From Chromera velia (lineage: Eukaryota; Sar; Chromeraceae), in the NCBI GenBank assembly GCA_018398765.1, contig JAHBMJ010004061.1, positions 9,656 to 73,655 of the forward strand: a stretch of 64,000 nucleotides of DNA. The letters run 5' to 3'. The notes beneath the pieces were generated by a model. The model was not told where the DNA came from. It ran no database searches and saw only the letters and a program-made list of their open reading frames with translations. The first letter of the stretch is position 1. Each line of letters opens with the position of its first letter. Shown in pieces: positions 35,169 through 46,931 of this stretch. A program made the translations under genes and the position numbers.

Positions 35169-38100
35169 GATCCCCCCCAGCTACAGACAAGAAAATCGCG
35201 TCCCCGCGATCAGTCAGACACATTCGAGCATGCGCGGAAAGGGAAAAAAGACGAGCAAAAGGATACGATTAACCATGCAGACGCAATGCAAACCCATGTA
35301 ACCAATAGAACACCTTTAAGGAGGCAGTCAAAAATATTTAGACGCGAAAGCTAACAAGCAGAAAAGTTTCCTTCCATTGATGCAAGTCAATCAAATTAAC
35401 GTGCGCAAAGGTGCTATCACCACTGCCTTGCCGGCAACGCCAACCTGCCAGGTCTTTCCTCGAAAAACCCGTTTTAGGGACGTTGGCTTGCTTGTAGCCT
35501 GTAAAAGCACACCATCTCTACCTGACAGCAGAGCCCGTCACCCGACGGCCGCAAGCTTCCCAATACAAGGTCTTACATTTCTCCAGCTTTCTATTAACCT
35601 CTCAGATCTCCGCAAAAGAAAGAACGAGACAGAAATGCTAGATAGAAAGAGCGACAGAGAGCAAGATACAGTGAGGCCCGCACGGTATCTGTGTGGTCAC
35701 ATGCACGCATGCATCCCCATACTGAATCAGATGCATGCACTCGCAGCCGTTTACTTTACTTTTTCTTTTTTTTCTTCATCTCCTTCTCTTTCACTCTCTT
35801 ATCTCTCATTCCTGCTTCGCTTTCCCCTCACTGTCTTCTTTTCTCTTCCGAGCCGCCGGTCTCACAGCAATGCGGCAAAGTCAGACAAGCGAAGGCAGCT
35901 ACAGTAAGGCAAGAGGAGAAGGACTCACACTTTGAACAACACACTCTGCATGACAAGAGTTCGTCTCGATGTAACCAGTGGAAAAGGCGGCCACAGCGAG
36001 AAGATAGAGAAGCAAACGACCGAAACTGGGAAAAGAAAAGAGCAGACCGAAAAGAGCAACAAACAGACAGACTCAGAGAGACACGTGCGGCCAACCAAAG
36101 AACTAACGGAGCAAAAGTTCAGGCATGCATATACGCGCGTACACGCTCCCACTACATCAGATCTTCACATTCACAAACAGGACAGTATCAAAGGGCACCG
36201 GAAGGCGGTAAATTAAAAAGCGGAGACGGCGTCAATACAAAAATTCTAAAAGGGACAGACAATCGCATTCCGACAAATGTTCACTCTTCAAACTCTTGCG
36301 CAGTACGACCGTTTCCTTTTTCTCTCATATCTCTTTCATGCTGCCTTCGTTCCCCTTGAAGCGAGACGGAAAAACAAAGTAACTCCACACCTCCGTGGTC
36401 TTGAAACAAAGACGCAGATCGAACACCACCAACGACAGACCAAGCGAAAAGAAAGATGCGGAACCGGCGGAAAGAAAGAGGTAGCTAACTCCGTTTTTCG
36501 ACTTTGTTTCACTTACTCTCACTCTCTCTCTCTCTTTCTCAGACCGGCCTGCTGGAAGGAAGCAGGCAACAAATAGAACAGTACGCTTACAACAGATCCC
36601 CTTCCAGTTCTCTTTTCTGAATGCAAGTAGACGGGCAGACCAAGGGACGAACAAAACATGAAGAGACGGCGAAAGTTTGGATACAAACCGGGGTAAGCAA
36701 CCGAAAGAACTAGCAATACATGAGAGAGAGAGACACAGCAAACCTTGCATTCCGACGTGAGGTGAGAGATGGACAGAAAGTGACAGAGGTAGGGAAAGGC
36801 AAATCAAGATAACAGATATCAATGAATGAACTGCCATGAACGGCAGCCGGTCAGACCTATCGGAGGGAGACGCCTGGCGGTACACCGTCTAGCTCCACGC
36901 AGATGCTCACGCAGAGACGGCTGGCTCCACCAAGGCCCCCATCAACTCCTGTGCTGTGAGGGGGAGAGGCAATACCCAGAAAACCTAGAGGGTCTCCAAA
37001 GCACCGGCATCCCCCTGCAGGGAGAAGATACAAAAGGGACACAGAGATATGCACGGGCTGTCTCCTCACTTTTTCTTCTTTTTTCGTTGAACCAGACATC
37101 TCTTTAAAGATTTTTTCTCTCTTTGCTCCTCGTCTACTCATTTTCTCTCCACCTCTTCCAGTCTCTTTTTTTTAAATTAAAGAGGAAGCCAGGGATAACC
37201 CGAAACGCTAGCCGAAACATTTCAAAGCAGCAGAAGGAAGCGAGAAGGAGACAGCGAATGAAGGCGCCCCCTCGTACGCTCGTGCTCTCAGCCACATGAG
37301 GGGTCTGACTCCCAAGTCACGCGCAAAGAAGAGAAGCCGAGAGAGAAGAAAGGTCACTCTTCCAAAAGGAGCTCCAGAAGTTCCGAATGCGCGGCACATG
37401 CGGCGCTCGGCTTGTTGTTTTTGCAGTCTACCTCTTTGACGCTCAGCTTTGCAATGCTCACTCCCCCCCCAAGTTCAGTGCAGGAGCGTAAAGGCGGTCA
37501 TAGGCAGTCGCGGGCACGCGCAGACATAAGCACATGGCGGCGACAATCAGGCAGTCCTCTGCCCTTTTTACACGTAGCTAACGTAGGGGTAGGCAATCGA
37601 GTTGGAGTTCTCGTCGACAGAAGGACTCGACGGTCTCGTCAAGCACAAACACACTCTGCGCGTGTCAGTAGCTGCATAAAGGGAGGGAAGGGACCGGACA
37701 CATTGCAGACTGCCCCGCTGGTCTCTTTCTATCTCATCTCTTCTTTCTGTCTCGTTTCGTCTCCTTGCTGCTCCTTTTGACACATGCACTGGCATGAACT
37801 CTCAACTCTGGACAAAAGACGCTCCAGTCACACTCAGTCGCTAGTACTTTGCATGCTTTCGGCCAGCCTCGATTCGATTCGCCCCCCCCACCCCGAAGCA
37901 ACCCCCCTCTCCTCCTCTTTCCGCTCCCTTTCTCTTCCCCTTTGTCCCCCCTTTTCACCCCCTCTTCCCTTTTCCCCCCCTTTCTCCCTCCCCTTCCCTT
38001 CTCTTCCCCCATGCCCCCCTCTTGCCCTTCCCTGTTAGTTAAAAATGTGCCGGCGCCGGTGAGAGACGAGACAGCAGCCGCCGTGTGCCCTACTCTATCT

Positions 38101-40050
38101 CTTGGTAGGTCTGCCGCGACTCTTCTACCTCTCTTGCCGTCGAGGGCAGGCTCAATAACATTTTGTACCCCTTCCTTACTTCCCCTTCCTTCCTACTGCA
38201 GGCTCGCCGCGTCGGAGTCCAAGAGCAGAAGGCCTTCCCCGGCTAGCACACCGGCCGTCACCGCGTTGGTCCATGTGGTACGCCGCCACCTGTCTCTTCT
38301 GTCTGTTGAACATGCATGCAGAGTCTCACACACCCGATCAAACGGCCACTCATCAAACGATCCACATGACAGACGGACAACCAGAAGCGACAAGCTCTCT
38401 CTCGGAAGAAAGTGATAATCTTGCAGACACATGGTCCCAGGAGAGACGAAGGGCGTCTTCTTGTGTTTGGACGCTGTCGGAGGACCAGTCCAGACAGACC
38501 CAGACACGCTGGAGGTGTTTGCAGGCCACGAAGGTGGTCAGCCTTGCGCAGACAAGCAAGCAACCAACAGCAAAGACAAGTGAAGGTGATCAGCCGACAC
38601 TTGTCCAGAAGATAGAGACAGTTACAGAATCAGCAGACATAAGGAAAGCATTCGACTGGCCGTTTGGATTGCGATGTGCTTGTAGGTGGCGGTCTCAATG
38701 AAGTCAAGCTCCTCGAAAGTCTGAGCAACACCAAGCAACGCTAGGGTATTCGACTATTTCAATTACGATTAAGATTTTATAGGTAAGATCATACAAAACA
38801 TATAATAAAAACATAGATTACATAAATATTTCAGGTTAAAGGAACACTGGTATGGTTTATCTTAAAAAGCTTCAATCCGGTGAAATTAAGTGTGATTACG
38901 GGAAAAAATAATCATATACCCCCCCTTTTATGGTATGTCTCTTATAATTGATTACGGATTACGAGATTACGGCATCTTTTGAAAGACCACCAATATTTTT
39001 TTTCTTTGCATACCATCACCCATCTCCCAGAAAGCACAAGGCTTCCCGCTGTAGCTCATATAAAAGACAATAAAAATTATTAATTCTCTTTTTCTGCAGT
39101 CTTTTGAACGGCTATCAGGGATTCAAGCTGGGGATTCAGAGGTAAAGGGAGGGGGGGAAACTGATGGAAGAGGCGTTGAGTTGACTACTTGGCCTCTCTC
39201 GGGAGGCCGCAGAGCAATAGCAGCCGCCGCAAGCCTGGTTCTATGGCAGCCCAAAATTTGCTTTAATACTGTTAGTCTTGATGTTGTTTTTTATTGGTTG
39301 CACCATGCAAAATTCGTAGGAAAAGGCTAGGGAAAAAGTTTATTCATGGAGGAGGATGAGCTATAAAAAGTTGAAGAAGCGTTTAAAAAGCTTCTCATTA
39401 AGAACTCTGATATTGTTATGGATGTTGAGATTGAAGTCTAGTGATGACATTATCGCATCATGACAGTTTTCTTTTGTTTTTTGAAGGAGGGTCCAAGGAG
39501 GGGGGCTGTTTACCCCATTTTACTATATATTACGGATTAGGAGTTTACGAGCCCTTTCTAGATATCACCTGGAGACAAGACTTTCATCGCAGATTGCAAG
39601 TGAACCAATGAGCATTCTGATGAGATGTTGACTTTGTTTGAAGTAATTTAATGTAATAAGTCCTAAAAAAATGGTTTTTAGTGTAGGGGTGACGTTAAAT
39701 ACTAACATGCCCTATGTATAATCCCTAAAATTCATCTAGTAATATTTTAAGTCGATTACCCTAGCAAGCAACGTCTCCACCACCGGCTTTGGCGACCTCC
39801 AACAATCTTTGGGCTCTCCACCCAAGAACAAAGGCAAAGTCCAGGATCGGACTCAAAGGGGATATTCGAAAGAGGGCTCCAGGCAGCTTAGGACGCAAGG
39901 GGACGCTGAATTCCCCTACTCATGGTCTTTGCCTGACCGTGCCCGTATCGTTGCAGTCGGTTTCCAACTGTTGCGCAAAGAGACAGATCTGATCTTCATC
40001 ACAGAACGTATATGAAAGTCGACACTCATCGAGCTGAGCGTTCACCACAA

Positions 40051-40506
40051 TGCTTTGTTCCTTCTGTCCGGCCAGCTTATGGCGTCCAGACAGAAGGTAA
40101 AGCGAGAATAAGAACCTTAGGAAGAATCTGATCTAGAAGAGGAACGTGAGCAACACTCAGTCAGGCAACAGTTTACAGAAAGTTTATCTCTAGAGCGATC
40201 TGGGATTTCAATTAGCTGGATTCATTCTATTATACACGGTTTCTGCTCATTCCTCTCTCTGAGACTCTAGAGCTCTCTTGATCTGTGGCGAACAGACATC
40301 AGACTCAAATGATGTTATCCGTTGCTCGAGTAACATGTTGTATGCTTAAATACAAAAGTCAGACTCGATCGACTTCAACAACTTTGATCGACGCGCGACA
40401 CGTATGAAACAAAGCGCGGCGGGGGAGCCTGGCGTCAACACGCGGGCTCATTCAGATATAGCGCATGCGAGGGTCCAGAGGGCGGCGCACAGGGTAGGAC
40501 TCCACA
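40051..40506. repeat. Right copy of 450-bp direct repeat (putative LTR)
   Basis: 456 bp, same orientation as 34726-35168. Scattered substitutions and one short indel separate the copies, so the insertion or duplication is not very recent. Confidence 0.8.
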
Positions 40507-42057
40507 GCGCCATCAACACTCCGCTCAGTGAACCTTCAGACAAACTAGGCTTGATCCGCACCTCATATATGGGGACATGGCATGCATAACAAAAACCTCA
40601 ATCATCATACTCCGCTTTACTGGACCAGATTGGCCGTGCAAGGAGAGAGAAGGAAAGAAATAATATGAGGACAACTGTTTTGTTTGAAAATGCATGCTGC
40701 CGATCACAACCTGTTTTGTTTAATTTTTTTGAGTAAACCATTTATCACAGACTTCTGTCTCAGATAGTCTAAGCCGGGCCGAAAGAAGTTTCTTCTTTCT
40801 CTATTGAGTCTATTCATTTCTTTATTTTCTTTTCTTTTCATTTTCTCTTTCTTCGCTGCGATTCTTCGTCTCTTTCTTTTTGTTTTCCTTTACTCTTACC
40901 TTTGCTAATACCTTTGCTTTGTTTTTCTTTCTTTTCATTCTTTTTCACATCAATTTGTTATGGAAAGGTAGTTGTTTTTTATTTTGAGTGCCTCCAAAAA
41001 GCAACTGAAAAATCGTTATATTATGATTCCGTTATTGCTATTTCAAGCCTATTTGTGTGATTAAGGAAAGCTGTTTCCTGATCTCTTTATACACAGAAAA
41101 GGGAAAGAGGTTTTTCTCACTCAAACGATTGATCAATCGATTTATCCCTTGGATGCATGGTGGACAACTAGCTATTCATAGTGTAGAACGAAGCTGCCGA
41201 CGATATTAGACGGTATAAGCTTTTTCTAGACAGTGCAACTGGCTAAAATAAAACATTTTTTAACTGTTAAAGAATTAAACCGGTTAAGAAACTAGTTAAA
41301 ACCAGTGCTAGAACCAGTGACTGTAACATTTTTTATCAAACATTGATTCGCTTCACCAAAGTCAATGTAAGTCACTGCCACTCACTAACACTCACTAATA
41401 AACAATACATCTGGCGAAGTATTCTCCTTCTTTTATTTTTTTCAACTTCGTTTAATAATAGTCAGTCATGTATCAAGTCTTTTTTGACCCAGAATTTGGA
41501 ACAAAAAAGTAAAAAAAAAAAAAAAAAAAACAAAGGTACCCGTTTCAATCATTACGCCCCCCACAACTTCTGCGCCCGGCCCACACAATCCATGAGCTTC
41601 TGAGACGATCGAGCTGAGTTTAATTCTCGCATGAGGAGAGCCGGACAGGTCAAGAGGGAGGATCTGCGTGAAGCTCTCTGAGTGCACTGCATAGACCCAA
41701 TAGCGGACGGCCTTCTCTGGTGCGAATTTACGGACGCACAGTGCCCCTCCACCCCCAAGTGCCCCCCCCCTTCCGCGGTTTCATCGCTTCACCGGCATCG
41801 CATGCACTGAACACGGACGAAACCCAACCTGTGACTCAAAAACGAGGACAACGGAAAGACAGAAAAAAACAGAGTTTCAAATCACTCACAAGTGGGACGA
41901 AAAGCCAATCAATTCTGAGTGTCGAGGGAAGGAAAGCCACATACTGAGTTTCAAGAAAAGATCAAAGACACGCACGAAGAGAGAGGCAACCATCGCAGTC
42001 CTGCATTGCAAATGTTGGAAGAAACGAATGCCCATGCTCATTCACTCACTTTTCCCT
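40507..42057. other. Intergenic, downstream of the proteasome gene
   Basis: AT-rich to about 41550 with T-rich runs at 40790-40990 and an A-run at 41511-41530, then balanced sequence to the proteasome stop codon. I see no supported exon. Confidence 0.5.
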
Positions 42058-42609
42058 CTACACTCCCATCGTCACATCTCCGTCTTCAATCGTGATCTTC
42101 GCCCGCATCTCACGCACATGCTCTTCCAGAGTCGGAGTCGTGCCCTTCGGAAACTCAACCTGAAAGAGGGAGGAAGGAAGAATGCGTATTTATTGGATAG
42201 GAACGCAAAAGAAGAAAGTCCAACGGGGAGCCACACAGGAACACTGAAAGGAGGGGGAGCGAGGGGCGAGGCTGATGCCCCCCCCTGATGCCCTGTCTTG
42301 TTTTACCCATTCTTAAAGCAGAAGCACACTGACAAAGGATTGATGCCCAATGGATGCAGTGGGAAAACTCACAGATGACTCTCTCGTCGCATGAACAGAC
42401 CTAAGAGGAAGGGACATTTGCAGCGAGGACACTACGTAACTTTGCACCGTCGTAACAGAAAAAACAAAAAGCAAGTACGCACCTTCATGGGCATTCTGAA
42501 CTTCCGTTCATTCCCCCTCTCGAACCCCACAGTATGGGTTACGCCCTCCTTTTTGATGATACACGTGTCGATGTTTCCTCCCGACCCAAGATCGTTGTCG
42601 ATTCCCGAC

Positions 42610-42645
<36 letters not shown>

Positions 42646-43543
42646 GCACACACACACACGTGTGCCAGTATTTGTTTGGCGATTCCATGCAGTCGGACCA
42701 GTCAGGCAAATCGGTAAAGCAAAAAAAAAAAGGCACCCGCGAGAAAGACAGAGACCACGCGAAAAAGGTAACAAGGAAATCGTGATACGTCGACAGGAAG
42801 AGTCGAGATGAATTAGTTGGCGCATCCTTTTCAACTGTCCTCTTCACCTGCAATCCGTGAAACACCTTCAGTTGACAAGCCATCGCTGGCCAAATTGCAC
42901 TACAGAAAAAAGGGATCCTCCTTCCCTTCCCTCTCTCCTTTCTCTCTTCCCTCTGTCTGTCACAAAGAAATACAGCGTCCTCGAATCTCTCGCTACTTTC
43001 TAGACACCTTTCTACAATGGCAATCACCCAAATGGTCAATGGACGGTAGCACATGAGCGAAAGCGGCCGACAGCGAGCTCATAAAATGACCAGCCCACAA
43101 GCAAGCCAGATAGATACGAGAAAACACACTGCAGCAAAGAGATCAAGAAAACACAAAACAGGAATGTCTCGATAGAACAGCGAAAATGCAACACCAACCG
43201 AATTGCATCAGCCACCAATTTCTGTCCCTCCTCTGCCGTCATATCATCTTTGTATCCTGCAAACCCAGAGAGAGAGGGGGGGAAGCAGGGGGGTTACGGG
43301 GGGGGAGAGGGAGGGGGGCACACCCACAAAGAGCGGACGTTCAGAGATGAACAGACCGACTGCACATTCTTTGTTTTCTCTTCTCGTTGTTCCTCTTTTC
43401 CCTCACACTCAGGAAGACACGAGGGGGAAGAGAAACGAAGAAAAAAAAATACACACAGAAAGAAAACAAAGGAAAACAGGAAGCAAACACAGAAAGAAGA
43501 AAGAAGCGACAGAGGAAGAGGGAGGGAGGGGGAGGGAGGGAGG

Positions 43544-43594
<51 letters not shown>

Positions 43595-43648
43595 AACAGA
43601 CAGACAGACAGACAGACACACACACACACACACACACACAGAGGGGGA

Positions 43649-43692
<44 letters not shown>

Positions 43693-45082
43693 CAAAGAAG
43701 GAAAGAAAGAAGGAAAGAGAAGAAAGAAACAACGAAAGAATGAATGAGTGAATGTTCAGCCGTGGGCAGGACTGCCAGACAGAAAGAACGAAAAGAAAAA
43801 AAGAGGTGAAAAGAAACAAAAAACTCAGCGGTACACGTAGAACTGCATAGACATTCGAGCTACGAGACCGACTGGTTGGCGCAATCACTCTTTCATCTGC
43901 CTGTCTGTCTCCCTGTCTCTTTCCACCTCTCTACATCCATCTATTTGTCCATGCCTCCCCGTATTTGCCTCACCCACCTACCAGCTTCCAACACCGCCAT
44001 CGCAGCGAGGGAGCCCGAGCCCATGGTTGCAAAGGGAAGCCTGTCGGAGGACCCGTGCGGATGGATCATGAACAGGTGGGGGCCCTTCACGTCGTGACCT
44101 CCGAGAACGAGAGCCGTACCGATGTGGCCTTGGTATCTGTCATCAAACGAGGGGGTGCAGGGGGGGGAAGTGAGCAGGAGAGAGCAGGAGGTGAAACATG
44201 TAAACAGAAGGAATGTTCAAAAGAAAGACCAGCCCAACGTTGTGCTCTTTCTACGCTCATTCTTCTTTTTCTGTTTCTTCACCTCGAGACAGATTTTTCT
44301 TGGTGGGCCACTTTTGATCTCAACAATTGGGGGTCTTTTTTTTGATAGAGGAATCCACACTTGTGGAAGGAAGAGTCACCTAGACATCTAGCGAAGACAC
44401 CCTCATGGACGTAGGGACGCACTTACAGTGAGGAGGTTGGACCGGCACAATGCTGAGAGAGTGAAAAAGCGAGGCAGAAACACACGGTGGACGGGGAAAA
44501 AGGAGTATCCCCAAAACAAACTCGCAAAGAAGGTATCACTGACGGACCTGAAGAGCATCTGTGTCAGCATCGCCACTGCGGTGGTAACTCTGGGCTGTCT
44601 GTCGACGTAGAGTCTGTGAAGCTCCAGTTGGGATGCCATCATCTCCGTCACATGGGTCAAGTCTGCATGCATAGGAGGGGGGGCGCATGGGAATAAAAGA
44701 GCAAAGGCCGTGAGAAAACAGAGAAGGAAGACCTGAGAGGCACCGAAGGATCAACCTGCCTGCGCTTCTTTTCCCCTCTCAAGACAGAGTTGACCACCTT
44801 TTATGCGGGCTGACCTGCTGATGTCCCTGCCCCAGCACAGAAGATGTTGTCTGCAAGGTAATGAATTTTGTCAGCCTCCTTATCAGCCACGATAGGACCT
44901 TCAGTGGCACGAGTGTCGGCGGCGAGAACAACCGCATCTTTGCAGACTACTCCACAGATGGTCGTTCCCGTCTTCATTGCCTTGAACGGCTTCAGACCAT
45001 TTTGCAAGAGCATCTCATTTCGACGCACTGCATCAAAGCTGAACCCGCTCCTCTGGACATTGATTGCGTCGACGTAGTCCAT
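42058..45082 (-). CDS. PSMB7: 20S proteasome subunit beta-2 (PSMB7 type, trypsin-like)
   Basis: Six exons encode 274 aa: 45082-44815, 44662-44548, 44136-43982, 43256-43199, 42609-42483 and 42159-42058 (TAG). All phases agree. The propeptide of 39 residues contains [13 protein letters not shown] as in eukaryotic beta-2. It is removed at Gly39-Thr40 to free the catalytic Thr in [10 protein letters not shown]. With Thr40 as position 1, Asp56 is the conserved Asp17 (AADTRATEG) and Lys72 is Lys33 (ADKI). Other family marks are [70 protein letters not shown] and the C-terminal arm [15 protein letters not shown]. The subunit carries the trypsin-like site of the 20S core in cytosol and nucleus. It is transcribed away from the U1A/U2B'' gene. 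Confidence 0.96.
43538..43692. repeat. Compound microsatellite (GA)n (GACA)n (CA)n (GA)n
   Basis: Purine and CA runs in an intron of the proteasome gene. On the coding strand they are CT/GT-rich. Confidence 0.93.
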
Positions 45083-45873
45083 TGTGAGGAAAAGTAATCT
45101 CGGGATCAGGGAACCAGGACTGAGAGGCAGAAAAAATTTTTTTTTTGGAAACGGTCTCAGCTTTCAATGGATCACTTCAGCCACAGCCTCCCAAACACTT
45201 CTCCTGTTGTTCTGACTGCCAACTCTTGATGGCTGAGATGATGACAATTTGTGCAAATATTGATACCTGGCAGTGTCCGCTTTGCACAAAGCTCATCGAC
45301 TCATGCAGGAGATTTCAGGAGACAGCTAATTCAAGTGGAAGGATCTTCAAGGCCGGTGAAGCTTTTCGCAAATGAGCTACTTTGCAAGCGGGAACTCCGT
45401 GCGAGCACCTGCGGAGACGGCAAAAAACCTATGGTCTCAAAATTGTACTTCGATCATGGATGACGACTTTTTCACTGTGCCCTTCGAAAGGCTCTTCAGA
45501 TCAAAAAGAGACTCCTCTCCTCCTGCTCTCATCATTTCGCGTTCTTCGACACCTCACCTCGTCGCCAATCTTTATTGCCAAGAAACAGTGTGATTCGTAT
45601 TCCTTGCGGTTTTTTTCTGGAGCTCTTAAATTCAATTCGAGATCTCGTGTGCAGACTTGAGACGGCTTCAAATTCAATTCTCGTGGGCAGACTTGAGACG
45701 GCTTCCTTTGTTGTGTCACTTCGTCGGTGATCCTTATGTCTGCGTCTCTGTGCATCAGGAGAACACTATCCGCACACTGCACGAGTGCCTGAAGGGTCTG
45801 CCAGCACCCGACAGTTCTGATTTGGTAATTTGTTTCTTTTCCATTTCGAGGGAAGCTCCCTGGCTCCTAGCTG
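45083..45873. promoter_or_regulatory. Divergent promoter interval (proteasome beta-2 and U1A/U2B'' genes)
   Basis: 791 bp between two ATGs facing away from each other. A short segment around AAATTCAATTC, ending near a GACGGCTTC-like piece, is duplicated at about 45627-45664 and 45660-45705. No defined promoter motif is recognised. The role is inferred from position. Confidence 0.4.
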
Positions 45874-46868
45874 ATGAGTTTTGGAGGATTTCCACCGCCC
45901 ATGGGAGGGGGGCCACCCTCCCGCCCTATGGGCCCCCCTGGCATGAATGCCCCAGCAGGAGGACCGGGCGGAATGCCCGGGGGCGGTGCGCCACGTCAAG
46001 GTCCTGGTCTCATTCCCCCTGAGGTCATGCAGCAGATGCTGTTGAATATGGTGCAGAGCGGGAAGGGGCCATTACCAGGAGCAGGGGTGGGGGGGGGGAA
46101 ACCTGACGATGACTTTTCGGGGGAGAATCAGACTCTGTATGTCAACAACCTGAACGACCGGATAAATCCTACAAGTAAGTCGCGGCACTTCGAAACCGAA
46201 CTCTTCTTTTCCTTAGTCTATACTCCCAGTTTACCTTTCCAGGCTCCATGACCCTTTCTGTAATTCTGGGTCTATCCACGTTCCTGTTCTTAACACGATC
46301 GCTTGTCCCGTCTGCTTCTTTCTCTTCCTGCGCGTGGTCGGGTGGTTTACTTGCTCTCTGTCTGCCTTCTCCCTCGTCCCCCCCCCTCACCTGTGCTGCC
46401 TGCCTTCTGTGGCTTTCTTTTGTCTTCGTCTGTCTGACTGCGGAGGCCCCGATCTGTCCATGATGTCACTCCCCCTGATGAAGGCGTTCTGCCTTTCTAC
46501 TTTTTCGTTTGATTCGTCTGCATATCTGCTGACTTTGTCTCTTTTGCCCTTGTCTTCCGTGCAGAAATGAAGGAAAGACTCGACTCTCTGTTCAGACAGC
46601 ACGGAGAGGTGATAGACGTTCAGTGCAGTGGGACCTTCTGGAGGAAGGGGCAGGCCTGGATCACGTTCGCGTCGGTTGACCAGGCGAGAAGAGCCATGGA
46701 CAGTCTAAACGGTGTCCAGTTGGAAGGAAAGGAAATGGTTCGTTAGTCCCTCTGTCGCTGTGTAAGCACAAACAGGACGAATTACAGCACGAATTTTGGT
46801 GCGCACATTTTTCAAGTTCAATTTGACGTCTTCAGCATTGTTTCCCTTTTTTCAGCTCCATTACACAG

Positions 46869-46931
<63 letters not shown>

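Larger units (their letters stand above)
34726..40506. mobile_element. Candidate non-autonomous LTR retroelement
   Basis: Two direct repeats of about 450 bp (34726-35168 and 40051-40506), both starting TGCTTTG and ending CTCCACA, bracket 4.9 kb. GCGC lies immediately before the first (34722-34725) and after the second (40507-40510), consistent with a 4-bp target-site duplication of a single TG...CA insertion. AGCGC would be a 5-bp alternative. The interior has no gag, protease, reverse transcriptase or integrase that I can recognise, and no clear primer-binding site. It would therefore be a LARD-like derivative or a much-degraded element. The interior mixes purine-rich tracts (35.6-36.8 kb), pyrimidine tracts (37.9-38.0 kb) and AT-rich sequence (38.7-39.8 kb). 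The alternative is two chance copies of a dispersed repeat. Confidence 0.5.

Noticed and set aside
43203-43751. Plus-strand frames of about 180 residues rich in ERER and THTH
   Set aside because: Microsatellite translation antisense to the proteasome gene introns.
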